Made by a program: the position numbers and the translations under genes
Notes under the pieces: model-generated
What the model saw: only the letters and a program-made list of their open reading frames with translations
What the model was told of the DNA's origin: nothing
The model's database searches: none
Shown: piece after piece, positions 1 to 12,000 of the stretch
How positions within the stretch are numbered: the stretch's first letter is position 1
Layout: each line of letters opens with the position of its first letter
Assembly: GCA_015146655.1 (NCBI GenBank)
Contig: VKHL01000045.1
Coordinates: 62,001-126,000, forward strand
Reading direction: 5' to 3'
DNA: 64,000 nucleotides
Origin: Ochromonas danica
Lineage: Eukaryota > Sar > Chrysophyceae > Chromulinales > Chromulinaceae

Positions 1-2189
1 TTGTATTCGTAGTTTTTCATATAATAAAGCTAATTCATCATTACGACGTATTAATTGTGTTCCTAATATATCACGTTGATTGATCACTTGATCATATTCT
101 TTACGTTGTGCTAATGCTTCTTCATCCATACGACGTAATGTAGAAGTTAAATTCTTTAATTCATTTTCTTGTTGATGTATTAATTCATGATTTGCTGCTA
201 TTAATTGATCTTTACGTCCTAATTCATTTTGTATATTTTCACGTAATTTTTCAATACGTTGTAATTCATAATGTTCTTTCACTATGGCTTGATCTTTGGA
301 AGCAATTTCTTCTTTTAATTGTTCTATTTGATGTCCCATAATTTTAAATTTCTTTCTTAATTCAGCAATTTCATCTTGTGCTTCTAATAGACCTTTAGAA
401 TAATGATTACGATCAGCACGTACAGATTCATACAATTGTTGTTGTTGTTTTAATTTATTTTCCCATTCAATAACGCGTTTTTTCAATTCAGCAATTTGAA
501 TATCCTTCAGTTTTAATTCATCTTGTGTTGAAATGAAATGTGTACGTTGATCTGCTACTTCATTTCCTAATCTTTCACGATCTTTTTCTAACTGAAAAAT
601 AGTCTTTTTCAGTTTTAATACTTCTTCACGATAATGTTGAACTTCTTCAGTTAATGTCTTTGTCATATGTTCTTGTTCTAGATATAAATCATTTTGTTCT
701 TTCATTTTATTTTCAGCTTTTTCTGTGGCTTGTCTTTGTACTTCTTTTTCATGTATGATTTTATCATTTTCTTTTGCCATCATTAATTCTTGACGATGTG
801 CAGCTTGTAATTCATGTTTTAAAGAATCAATTTCAGCTTGTGCCATAGCTAAAGGTGTTCTCGCATCATCAGCAATCTGTTGCCAATGTAAGGCAGCACG
901 ATGTTCTTTATCTACTTTACGTTCTAATAGATTCTTTTCTGTATTTAATCGACCAATTTCAACATGTTTTAATTTCAATTCTTTCTCTAAATTCGTAATA
1001 TTCCCAATTAATTTTTTATTTTGATTTTCTTGATTATCTAAATCATCACTTAATTTCTGTGTACGTGTTAATAAAATATCATAATCACGTAGATATTTAT
1101 CTAAAGTATTTTTAGAATCAGCTAATTGTCTTTCTAATTCTAATGAATGTGTTTTTCCTTTTGATAAATCATTATTTAATTCTTCTTCTTTACGAAATCT
1201 TTCTTCTAATCGACTACGTGCATCTTGTAATTCTTTTTGTGTTTTTTCACGTCTTTTCATTTCACGTATAATTTCATTTTCTTTTGCTGTAATACGTTCA
1301 CGTAAATCAGCTATTAACTTAAGAGATTCTTCTCGTTCACCTCTTAATTCTTCTTGTACTTTATGTTGACTCACTAGTTGTCCTTCTAATAGACTAATTG
1401 TCCCTGTCTTCTCATCAACTTGTCGTTGTAATTCATCTTTAGCTTGTCTTAACTCTTTCACTAGATTCTCTTGATTTAGACTTAATCCTGCTCCTTTCTC
1501 TACTAGTTTACTTAAATTAATCATTTCTTCTTTTAATTGTGAAATAGTATCTTTAGCACGATTTTCCTTTTCTTGTGAGAGATAGACTAATTTCCATGTT
1601 TTCTCCATTTCCTTTTGTAAATGAGTAATGGTCTTTTGATCTTCTTGAGATAGTTTTAAAGCAGTTTTAATCTTTGCTTGATTATTTAATATTTCTGAAT
1701 TTAATTCACGACATTTCTTAACAAGTCGCTTTTCTTGTTCATGTGATTTCTTTAAAGCACGATGTAGTTTTTCATATTCTACACGGAATTTCTCTAATGA
1801 TTCATCCACCATGAGGTCACTTAAGACTTCTTGGAAATCTCGTTCTAGTGCTTCAAAGGCTGTAGCACTAGTTTGTAAATCATTTTCAAAATCTTCTGTA
1901 GACCCTTTGTTTAACTTGTCTAAATCATTGTCAACACCATTCTCTTCTGTATCCGCCTAATAATAATAACAATTAATTAATAATTAATTAAATAAATAAA
2001 TAATAAATAATAATGTAAATATGAAAAAGACAAGGAATTATTTATTCACTAATATAGATATGATAGATATAGACAGATATAGTATATAATGTTATTTATT
2101 TATTTTATTATTATTATTTTATTATTTTATTATTTTTCAATATGAAGAAGGTGGCCAAGGTAAAGAAGGTAATGATGATATCTTACCAT
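1..2189 (-). CDS. CFAP58: CFAP58 (CCDC147) ciliary coiled-coil protein, 3' part off the window
   Basis: Cilia- and flagella-associated protein 58, an axonemal/midpiece coiled-coil protein. The reverse strand of 1-1956 is one open frame of 652 codons running off the window edge. It is almost wholly heptad-like, rich in Glu, Lys, Gln and Leu. Several stretches match the CFAP58 family as I remember it: FEALERDFQEVLSDL near the start, LEKFRVEYEKLH, KCRELNSEI, ALKLSQEDQ, LKEEMINLSKLVE, and near the edge RDILGTQLIRRNDELALLYE. The frame opens at a splice acceptor (TTAG before 1956). A start codon at 2187-2189 is followed at once by a strong GTAAGA donor, so the first coding exon seems to be only the ATG, with an intron at 1957-2186. 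Family members are about 870 residues, so roughly the last quarter is missing. It shows that the organism builds a motile flagellum. Family identity is confident; the one-codon first exon is inferred from splice signals. Confidence 0.9.
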
Positions 2190-2643
2190 GATGATGATGA
2201 TGATTGTTGTTGTTATTAAATTAATTGATGACTACTTCTTGTTGATAGTTATCAATAAGAGCTTTCTTCTTTGTTATTGAGGTAATAGAAATCACCACTC
2301 TCTGGAATAACTTCTTCTAGTTATTAATGAATGTGATGTGATTTATTGTGATAGTCCAGCAGATGAAGACAAACCGTCACTCACCACTGTGAAGAAGTGA
2401 AACGGCTCCTTCCGGTCGGAGAGGAAAATCTTAACTAGTTAAGTAAATACATAAAACTAGCACTCTGGTCTTCTAGCAGTCTGGAGAGGTGAGGGAGTTT
2501 CATTTCATTCTGTTGTTGATTGGTCTACTCTATTAGACTAGCCTAGTCCATTACTATTAACTACTACTGTACTGTACTGTACTGTACTGTACTGTAGTAC
2601 TGTAGACTAACGTTAGTACTAATTAGTAGACAGACAGACATAT
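2190..2643. promoter_or_regulatory. Shared upstream region of CFAP58 and EGF gene, with ACTGT microsatellite
   Basis: The 454 bases separate two head-to-head genes and must carry both promoters and 5' UTRs. Six perfect ACTGT units lie at 2566-2595, about 50 bases before the plus-strand start codon. Short ATG/CAT runs lie next to the CFAP58 start. I see no convincing TATA box or other known motif. Confidence 0.5.
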
Positions 2644-3736
2644 ATGACATTTCTTTTTCTTCTCTATCTCTCACTATTTCTTCTTCTACTACTAGACCTT
2701 CTTCTTCCATTACAAGGATGTGCTATATTAAACTATTGTAATGGTCATGGGAAATGTGCTGCTAACGGAACAGATTGTATTTGTTATGATGGATGGGGGA
2801 GTTGGAATGACGTCACCTCCTATCGTGCACCTGACTGTTCTAGTCGTGTCTGTCCCTCTGGTATCGCTTGGAATGGTCTCCCTGCACTAGACCAGAACAA
2901 CACTGTCACACCTCATCAACTAGCTGAATGCTCTAATCAAGGGGTTTGTAATCGTACGACTGGTCTTTGTCAATGTTTCCCAGGCTATCAAGGCAAGGCA
3001 TGTAATCGCTATTCATGTCCTAACAACTGCTCAGGTCATGGCAGATGTCTCAGTATGGAAAGATTAGCGATGACATCTGATGCTCAACCTCTAGGACCAA
3101 ACTTCTATTATGGGTTTGATCCAAGTGATCGTGTCTGGGATGCTAATATGATCTTTGGATGTCTATGTGATTCATCTTGGGAGGTGGGGATTGATAGTGG
3201 ACAAATGTTTGTCTCGGAATGGTTTGGACCAGATTGTTCCAAAAGTAAGTCTTCTAACTCTCCCTCTTCCTCTAAGTTCGCCTTATCTTACTACTACTAC
3301 TGTGTCTTTGATAGAGCATTGTCCCTCTGGGTGGGATCGTCGTTTTGCTAAGAATAGCAGTGTAATTGATTGTTTCAATGTCACTGTACCAGGTAGTACT
3401 ATTGGGACAGTTGGTTTACCAGGTAGTCTATGTTTTCAAGAATGTTCAGGACAAGGCTATTGTAACTATACTACAGGGACATGTAAATGTCTTCCAGGTC
3501 AATGGGGAGCGAATTGTGCCTATTATGAAGGATACGATCCTGCTGTGGAGATTATTCCAGAAGTCTATGTGGATGACACTGTGGTCTACTATGAGAACTT
3601 GGCGAAATCTCTTAATGTCTTAGCAGATAAGATCGCAGCCGCTGCTGGGAGTAATGCAGCGGAGAAGACTCGATCAGCTGCTATTGCTGCTGCAGAAGCT
3701 GCTGCCTCATGGAAGGCTAGTCATCATGGCAACTAG
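2644..3736 (+). CDS. Secreted EGF-like/tenascin-type repeat protein
   Basis: Two exons, 2644-3244 and 3315-3736, joined by a 70-base GTAAGT...ATAG intron in phase 1, give 340 residues. Residues 1-25 are a strongly hydrophobic signal peptide. Four Cys-rich modules of the C-x-GHG-x-C ... C-x-C-x-G-x-x-G-x-x-C type follow, including CNGHGKC, CSNQGVC, CSGHGRC and CSGQGYC. The linking pattern (CPSGIAW, HQLAECSNQG, CPNNCSGHGRCLSM) is one I associate with extracellular proteins expanded in stramenopiles. The tail after about residue 270 has no Cys and ends in an Ala-rich, probably helical stretch. The protein is likely secreted or on the cell surface. A role in flagellar hairs is possible in this lineage and the head-to-head neighbour is ciliary, but nothing here proves it. 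No membrane anchor or GPI signal is obvious. Confidence 0.8.
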
Positions 3737-4317
3737 TACTAGTAACAGAATGAATGAATGATTGTTATGTGAAAGACAATGGACAAAGTTTCTCTGTTCC
3801 TATCAACGTTCTTTATGTGTGATGTTTGTGTATATATTAATGATAGTAATTGGTTCATTGGCCATCATTGTTATAACACCTGGCCATCACCACACAGGGA
3901 GAAGACATGATTGATGGTAAAGTGTGACTGACTGACTGACTGACTGACTGACTGGCTAGTCTCATTCGTCGGTATTAGTCTACTGTCAGAGTTACACCAC
4001 CTGGACCTCATCTTCCCTTCACTACAGTAGACAGTGTGAAGTGAACAGCACCACGATAATATTGTGTTACCAACAGTGCGATATTTTTGCATTATGTGGG
4101 TACAGTCACAACAGAAGTGGAAGAGAAAGAGAGCAGCAGGAAGTGAGTACTCCTCGAGACCTCCAGTCAGATCTGTCACTGTCACTCATTTCCTATCCTT
4201 AATGTTGAGCCCTAGGTGTATCTCTTCTCCGCCGGGATTTTAACCGTAAAGTGTAGTAATGTAACTATTATTGTGTTGCGTGGGTGATAGAGTGGTTGGT
4301 TGGACTTCTCTAAAGCG
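3737..4317. repeat. Intergenic region with TGAC microsatellite
   Basis: This 581-base gap lies between two plus-strand genes. It holds seven and a half perfect TGAC units at 3925-3954 and otherwise only 3' and 5' untranslated sequence. The open frame on the minus strand here partly encodes the microsatellite (SQSVSQSVSQS) and has no family resemblance, so I do not call it a gene. Confidence 0.5.
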
Positions 4318-5772
4318 ATGATGATGATGAAGCAATTCATCCTCTGTTGTCTCCTTCTACATATCCTAAGTTATCTAGATGCTATGCGACTAGCTATTAT
4401 TGGAGGAGGATTTAGTGGTCTTTCCACTGCATTTAAACTAGTGAAATCCTATAAGACAATTCATGTTTTTGATCCTCGTCCACCTGGTCAAGCAGCTGCT
4501 TCGTCCATCTCAGGTGGACTTATGCATCCTTTTGCACCAAGAGGAAACCTTATGTGGAAGTCATTAGAAGGTTTTGAAGCAGCTCAAAGTGTTTTAAATG
4601 AGTTGGCTATCGAGGGATTTGATCAAATTGTCTCTTCCCCACACAATCCTCACACTACCTCTACCTCTACTACCACTACCTCTACTACCACTACCTCTCA
4701 TAGTAATCCTTATGCACAGTCTCTCTTACGTCCAGTCTTTACTCAGACTGATAAAGAGAACTGGGAGAAGGCAGTGCTAAGAACACCTGATTTAATAGAA
4801 AGAGTTTATCCCACAAGTGGTAATAGTGATAGCAGTAGAGACAGTGGTAATAGTGGTAGTGGTGGTGATAGTGGTAATAGTGACAGTAGTAGAGGTGACA
4901 GTGGTAATATTGCTAATAGTGGTAGTGGTGGTGGGTATTCTGAGTTAATGGTCTCTAAGGATGCCTTAGCCTATTTCTTAATTAAGAAAGTGTTAATCTT
5001 CCATCCTGTACGATATCTTCAATCTTTATGGTCTGTCATAGAAAGAAAGTGTCAAGATAGTCAATGGATTAACAAACAAGTGACTCATTTAGAAGATATT
5101 GTACAAGAGTATGATACTGTTGTCATAGCTAATTCCTATGATATGCCTAGACTATGGCAACAACATTCACAGATATCAACATTATCTAAACCTAAACCTC
5201 CTCCTCCTCCTGCATTGCGTGTTCATTATATTCGAGGAAGGATATTTCAATATGATAATACAATAGAAGGAGAAGGAGAAGCATCTAGTAAACTGTTCTA
5301 TCCTGCAGGTCTTCTAAATGGAGAATATATTGTACCAACAACAGATCCTCATGATAATGATCGACCTGTCTTATCTTGTGGATCATCTCATGAACACTAT
5401 CGACAAGACTATATTCATCATCATGTCAATGAGATGACTTATTATCAATCACCTGCCAAACATGATGGAGAAGAAGAGAAAATGCGTCAACGACTATATC
5501 GTCTTCTGCCTCTATTACAAACTAGACGAGAGACAGGCACTTCCTCAGCTGTGAGATTGTCAACTGATCGAAGTATTGAAGGCAGACTGCCCATTGTTGG
5601 TCGACATCCTGGATTTGATAATGTCTGGGTACTAGCAGGTCTTGGTTCTAAAGGACTGATCTATCATGCACTCATGGCCGACTATCTTAGTCAAGCAATC
5701 CTCTCTAATGATGAGATCAACTCAATACCAAGTTGTCTATTACCTCAAGCACATTATGTCAAACACACATAG
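4318..5772 (+). CDS. FAD-dependent oxidoreductase, DAO family
   Basis: A single-exon gene of 484 residues starting at the first of four ATGs; the frame is open a few codons upstream but without an ATG. A hydrophobic leader (FILCCLLLHILSYL) suggests targeting to the secretory pathway or, in a secondary-plastid alga, the plastid. The dinucleotide-binding fold follows directly: AIIGGGFSGLSTAF, then an acidic strand end (HVFDPR) and AASSISGGLMHPFAPRG. The C-terminal FAD-contacting segment is GRLPIVGRHPGFDNVWVLAG followed by GSKGLIYHALMADYL. The layout resembles the DAO-type oxidoreductases of cyanobacteria and plants related to the MnmC C-terminal domain; the substrate cannot be read. Two low-complexity inserts interrupt the fold: a Thr/Ser run at about residues 115-130 and a Ser/Gly/Asp/Asn repeat at about 163-210. 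They look like expanded microsatellites that remain in frame. Confidence 0.8.
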   Translation: MMMMKQFILCCLLLHILSYLDAMRLAIIGGGFSGLSTAFKLVKSYKTIHVFDPRPPGQAAASSISGGLMHPFAPRGNLMWKSLEGFEAAQSVLNELAIEGFDQIVSSPHNPHTTSTSTTTTSTTTTSHSNPYAQSLLRPVFTQTDKENWEKAVLRTPDLIERVYPTSGNSDSSRDSGNSGSGGDSGNSDSSRGDSGNIANSGSGGGYSELMVSKDALAYFLIKKVLIFHPVRYLQSLWSVIERKCQDSQWINKQVTHLEDIVQEYDTVVIANSYDMPRLWQQHSQISTLSKPKPPPPPALRVHYIRGRIFQYDNTIEGEGEASSKLFYPAGLLNGEYIVPTTDPHDNDRPVLSCGSSHEHYRQDYIHHHVNEMTYYQSPAKHDGEEEKMRQRLYRLLPLLQTRRETGTSSAVRLSTDRSIEGRLPIVGRHPGFDNVWVLAGLGSKGLIYHALMADYLSQAILSNDEINSIPSCLLPQAHYVKHT

Positions 5773-5988
5773 AAGGCTCTAGAAGCCTTTGTGGAGAGAG
5801 GGGGGGGATAAGTTGTCTAATGCTTTTATTGTAAAATTAATTTCATGGTTTTTTGTCTCAATGTGAGAAAACAAATAATGAAATAGAGGCATTGGAAATA
5901 AAGATGGTCTAGCTCTGTTAGATTTCTATTAGTCTATGCTAAGCATAACATCATCTCTAATACTGTAGTAGTATCATTTAGACTATTA
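5773..5988. other. Short gap between convergent genes
   Basis: The 216 bases hold the two 3' ends. An ATAAA-containing stretch lies near 5896-5900. No gene is seen. Confidence 0.4.
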
Positions 5989-8532
5989 TCAAGCAAATGT
6001 TTGGGCTAAGAGAGATCGTAAAGTCTTGCCTTGTGTTCTCTGCCAAAGTTGTTGATTATGAGGAGAAAGAAGACGAGGTAGTTGATCTCTCCATTTCTCA
6101 CAACCACATTGAAGCCAAGCAGTCATGCGCTGTTCTGTCAACTGCTCGATACAACATCTCAACATAACCTCTTCTTCTTCTATATTATCATGACTGACAA
6201 GGTAGGTTTCAATGAAGACAGAACACATTGTATTCAAACCTTCTAACACTTGATTGATTATTTCCTCTTCTTGATCTAATAACAACAATTCTCTACGAGG
6301 ATGACTTGCCACCAATAGAAGAAGAAGTTGTCGTGAAGAAGAATCATCATCAACATGATCAACATCATATAGTTTACCAGATAGAAGAAAACGTGCTCGT
6401 AGACGATCTGCTGCTTCTAATGCTTGAGAATGCTCACATTGACTTTTAGAAGAAGGATGAAGTCGAAGTTGAATGACTACATCAGGTAGATTACACAACC
6501 CCAAGGGATATCTATTATTACCCCCCATATAACATACCACATACAATCGTGCCAGAAGGAATCAAAACACAAGGGGGGGGGGAGAGAGAGAGAGAGATTG
6601 TTGGTGGTTCTTACCTCAAAGCTAGACGAGTCCAAAGGTCATAGTCTTCTATCCAAGGTATCTCTTGCACACCTCCTCCACCATAACATCCAACTGCTAA
6701 CACTGCAGCTTTACGAAACATTACACTAGGATGTAGTAAGGAACACTTAAAATATAGACTAAATTGAACTAGTAAAGGGTGTGTAGGCATACGAGTAACA
6801 TTGTGTTGCTTAAGTTGATCACAGTGTATACTGTTAGTAGATTCATGATGAGGTAATAGTACTGCCTGACCACCAACCACTTGCACTTCCTCATTCATTA
6901 ACAAGAAGTCAAGTTGTCTTCGTAATCGATAAGGCATACAAAGATCATCAGCATCTAATCGAGCAACTAATGGGGTAGTAATATGATCTAATCCACAGTC
7001 TAAAGCAGCAACTAATCCTTGATGTGGTGTAGTAACTATCATAAGGTTAATATTCTGTAAGGCTGCTTTCATCTTAAAATCAAGTAGAATAGCTGGTGAG
7101 TCATCTGTAGAGCCATCATCAACTACGAGGATATGATAAGAACAACCTTGTTCAGAGTACAACAAGCTTGACAGACAATCAGAGAGATAGTCTGCAGCAT
7201 TATACACAGGAATTAACACCGTGACTAATACTTCTTCTGATCCAATCATTCCTCTCTTCAAATGAGAAGAACGTGATGATAGTGATAGTGACGGTTGAAA
7301 CCATAGATTTCCAACATGAACACTGAGGAAGATATGATTAAAGTAACGATCCAGATCCAGCATAAGGATATCTGGGATATCCAGCAGATTATTCAAATCC
7401 TCTAGACTGTGGCTGGAGGAGTAAACAGGAACATCAAATGTATCTTGTACACGATTAACTGTTACGACTACTATAGCTGGACTTGTTAAACAAAGGCATT
7501 CTTTATAACGATTAGATAGTAGTGATGATGATTGCCAAAAGAGTCGATTGCCTGTAGTCTCGAGGAGATTGGGATTTGCTATTGACTGTCTATGGGAAAG
7601 GTCATCTTCTTGGTTAGAACAACAACAAGAAGAAGAAGGCAGTAGAAGAGTTAATACATCCTCTAGACGATAAATCCCTCCACAGAGATCGAATGGATAA
7701 TGCCAATCTAAATTACCCCCTTGTAACGAAAACCTCAGAGTAGTAGTATTGGTCAATCTTCGGTCCTCACCATTTGAAACTACTGGACTATAGCACTGCA
7801 AGTCAGATGGTGGTAAGCAAATGTCTGAAGCAGCGTGACTGTAGATCACACCAGGATGAAGCTTTGGCTGTAGACAGAAAGCCTGCGGATCTGTACATAG
7901 ACCACACCATACCATCATTAGCTACAGGGTCGATACAGCATCATAGAGTTAGTCACTTACTAGCATCCAAATCTCTCAATAGCTCTCTGTTGACAGTCCC
8001 ATCGCCAACCCCCCATCAGAGAGAGCATAGAGAGATGCCAGGCATTCAACAAGCAGTATGAGTACGTGACAATACAGAGGAAAGGGTAGAGGTTGTCTTA
8101 CTCAACGGATAGACTTCGAATGAAAACCATATCATCAACACAGAGCATGAGGTGTGTGGTCATCTTGTCTAGCTCTAGTTCTTGCAACAATTTGACTAGG
8201 TCGTTAGCAAAATCCACCTCTCGACAAGCTTTCTTCATTGAAGGATGCCATTCAAAGACTCTCTCATAGAGATTACTATAGCTGGAAGTAGAAGTAGTGA
8301 AGAGTACTATGACTTCATAATCTCCTTTCAGATTAGTCTCAAGGGAAGTGAGGTATTGATGGAGTTGGAATGGTCTGTCTTTAGAGAAGCACAACACTGC
8401 CAGCTTCTTGAAAAGAGGAGCAACGCATGCTTTCTTCTTAGAAGGTGGAGAAGGATGAAGAAGATGTGGAAAAGGAGATTTCTGCGGTTGATTCCCAGTG
8501 AAAGAGAAGATATTGGCTAGAATAGCATCCAT
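5989..8532 (-). CDS. Family 2 glycosyltransferase, probably with two GT-A-like domains
   Basis: Four exons (8532-8102, 7986-7961, 7890-6615, 6511-5989) join in phase to 751 residues; all introns are GT...AG and exon 2 is only 26 bases. The C-terminal half is a clear GT2 domain: VLIPVYNAADYLSDCLSSLL, ILVVDDGSTDDS, GLVAALDCGL, the DxD motif in VARLDADDLCMPYRLRRQ, HPSVMFRKAAV and the acceptor-site motif WIEDYDLWTRLALRY. The last motif is completed exactly by the exon 3-4 join. The N-terminal half (AVLCFSKDRPFQLHQYLTSL ... LMLCVDDMVFIRSL) looks like a second, divergent nucleotide-sugar transferase fold with its own acidic VDD motif. It should transfer a sugar from a nucleotide sugar; donor and acceptor are unknown. 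No signal peptide or membrane span is evident. The third intron contains a G run followed by a GA run (about 6574-6597). Confidence 0.85.
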
Positions 8533-9031
8533 TATCTCCTAGACCTGCGATGGACAGTGCACTGTGGATATCCATAGGATATCAGACCAACAAAGACAAT
8601 CAAAGTGGTCGTGGTGATGATGGTGTTTCAAACTGCTTTATATAGACAATAGCTCCCCTATGTTACAAGGTTCCTTACAGCGAAGTTTACACTTTCAATT
8701 GAAATGAAAACCGGTGTTGGAGCCTGTTCAAACCCCTTCAACAGCATCCTTTTTGCAGGTATTGCTGGAAAATGCTTTTAAGTGACTAGTAGACTAATCT
8801 CTTTTCTGAAGTATGCCATTAGCACTAGAATTTTCTTTTCTTCTCCATTATTCTTTACTGAACGAATCTTAGTTAACTAATGATGACAAAAAGTCTTCAT
8901 TAGTTTTTTGACGATCGAAGGAAGCTTGTGTCAGAAACGCGTTGTTTAAAGTTTCTCTCTCGCTCACGAGTTCATGAGGGAGATCTCCTCTTGACATCTT
9001 GACTCTCTTTGACCTGCTCCTGTCCCATCCT
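8533..9031. promoter_or_regulatory. Shared upstream region of glycosyltransferase and acyl-AMP ligase
   Basis: About 500 bases lie between head-to-head start codons. A short upstream frame, ATG at 8973 with stop after six codons, precedes the ligase start at 9032 and could lower its translation. No other gene is seen. Confidence 0.4.
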
Positions 9032-12000
9032 ATGCAAGTCTTAGAAGCTCTCTCTCATTGGGCAAATGTCCAGCCTAATAAGAAAGTATGGACCTTCTTG
9101 AATGATAAAGGTGATCCTGTGGATGACTACAGTTATGAGGTAACAACCCCCACCAGATCACACTCCTCCTATCGTACTATTGTACTAGTATTGGTATATG
9201 ATGATGATGATCACGATCCTAGTCTTATCAATGATGTCAATTCTATTATCATAGGAGTTAGATCGAGTGACATCCTCTCTCGCTGAGCATTTGATCAACA
9301 CTGTCAAGTTGACCAAAGGAGATCGTGTACTTTTAGTTTTCTTCCCTGGTTAGTCCCTTGTCCCACTCACACACACAAACACACATACACACACTCTTCT
9401 TCATTATTATCCTCCTGCTACCTTCCCCTTGTCTCTTAGAAGTATACTAACAGAAGTACACATGATATTGTTGTTTTATAGGGTTAGACTTCACAGTGAG
9501 TCTTTTAGCATGTTTCAAAGCACAACTTATCGCTGTGCCTGTTTTCCCACCTGATCCACGCAAATTAAAGAAAGATCTTCATCATTTCATTTCTATCCAA
9601 AATAGTAGTAATGCTAAAGTTGCTTTAACTAACCAACAATTTAATTTTTTGAAGAAAGTGGAAGATATTAAAAATATGTTTTCGTCTGTGAAATGGCCAG
9701 AGATTCGATGGATTGCTATTGATGATCAACTCAAGAAAGGCAAAGCAACAACAACAACAACAACAAAGAAATCACCAGGAATTGAATTACCTTCACCTAG
9801 TCTAGATACTATCGCCTTTCTTCAATTTACTTCAGGATCAACAAGTGAACCAAAGGGAGTGATGATTTCACATCAGAATTTACGTCATAATCTAACATTA
9901 TGTGTGACTGAATTGAAAGCTAATCAATCGACTGTGAATGTTTCTTGGTTACCACAATATCATGATATGGGTCTTATTGGTATGTCTTTACTCATGCTAT
10001 ATAATGATTATCATAACTGTTTGTAAGTCATGGGGAATGAATGAATAATGTCTTATTATTGTTATTGTCCTATTGTTGTATATAGGATCTTATCTTGGTG
10101 CACTCTATTGTGGAGGAACTGGTTATTATCTCTCACCTATTTCATTTCTAAAAGATCCTGTCGTTTGGCTTCGTGCTTTGTCTCGGTTCTCTGGTACTCA
10201 CACTCAGGTTGTTTTCCATATGCACAACCTGCTCTTACAACTGTGAGAAGTTTGCTAATAAACAGAGCATGTTTGGTTTTCAATAGGCACCAAATTTTGC
10301 GTATGCATTAGCTGCTCGTAAGTTCCGTGAATATGGAGTACAAGGTCTTCAACTTGACTTGTCATCCGTATGCCATATGATCAATGCTGCTGAACCTGTT
10401 GACTTCAAAGCTATTCTTGACTTCTATAGTATTTTCCAATCTTATGGCTTGAAAAACGATGTTATTGGTAAGCTTTATGCCCCTATCGCTATCTCTAAAA
10501 ACATGTGAAATTGATGATAACTATGGGAAATATGATAGTACCTACTTATGGTCTGGCAGAACATACAGTCTTTGTGTGCTCAGGTGGTCGACAAGTACTG
10601 ACAGTTGATCAACGTGCTCTCTTGGAAGAAAATCGAATTGTTGTGGAAGAAGAAGAAGAGTTGGTTTTTAATGCGACGTCACATTCCATGTTGATTCATA
10701 ACCATATAGCTGACGGAAAACCATCTTCCTCTCATAGTGTACGCCTTGTTGGTTGTGGTTATCCTGGTCGAGCTGAAGGTGTCCATGCAAAGATTGTGTC
10801 CACAGCTGGAGAGGACAAAGGCGAGAGTGTGCAAGAATTGCCTGAGGGTCATGTTGGAGAGATCTGGCTTGATTCTCCTTCCAAAGCACAGGGCTATTGG
10901 GAACAAAAACAACTATCTGAGCATGACTTCCACGCACAGTTACCCACCGATACTGAACGTGTCTATTTACGCACAGGAGATATGGGGTTTATGTACAAGA
11001 GTGAACTCTTCATTTGTGGTCGTAGTAAAGACTTGATCATACTGGGTGGGTCCAATCACTACCCACAAGATATAGAGCGTACAGTAGAACAAGGAGTTGC
11101 ATCATTCATTCGAGCAGGTTGTTCTGCTGCCTTTGCGATTGCAATGAATCAAATCACACAAAGTGCAAAAGAGAAAAAGGGAACTTTATCAAGCTATCTG
11201 AGCTCTCGTGATGGGAATGAAGTTGTCATCTACATGGCCGAGGTAAGTCACAATCACGACTATAGCAACCTAATTTTGTGTTAATTTACAATATGGTTGA
11301 CCTTGTGTAGCTGAAAGATGGTGTTGCAAGCAGCAGCTATCCTGATATTGCTAAACAATGTGTTTCTCTTATCTCTGCAGAGCATGGTCTTTCGATACGA
11401 TTAATTATCCTCTTACCCAGTCGAACCATTCCCAAGACTACGTCTGGCAAGATTGCTCGCAGTTGGTGCAAGCGAGCCTTGCTTAGCAATACTCTGGATG
11501 TTCTTTTCGTATATGAGAACCCTAATTATGGTACCTCTGATGTGAAACAAGGCGAAGATAAAGCCAACGAAGCTGTCACCAACAAGCCACCAGATATTGA
11601 TAATGCTGCGGGGCAAGCTTCAAAGAAGAATGGCGGCTACGAGACGATTCCTCTGAATGATGAAGGTGCTGCTCATGGACACTCACCTATTGAGATGTTA
11701 CCTCTAGAAACTATTCGTGGAATGGATCATCCCCAATTAGTTTATCGTCTCCAACAAGCATTGCAGCATGTCATGGGTGCGACTGAAGGAAAGGTATTAG
11801 ATGAACATCAAGCTTTAATAGCAATGGGAGTAGATTCGATCTCTATCGCTCAGTTTAAAGGGATTGTTGAGAAAAGGTTAGTTAGTGGTGCTTGATGGTA
11901 GATTTGTGATGTCTTCTTAATGGGGTGCTTGTTGTTTATGTAGATTCTATTGCGATCTTCCTGATGAGTTTCTCTTCTCATCCAGTTGTAACCTTCATGA

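Noticed and set aside
3871-4185. Minus-strand open frame with a SQSV repeat
   Set aside because: The repeat is the translation of a TGAC microsatellite; nothing else supports a gene.
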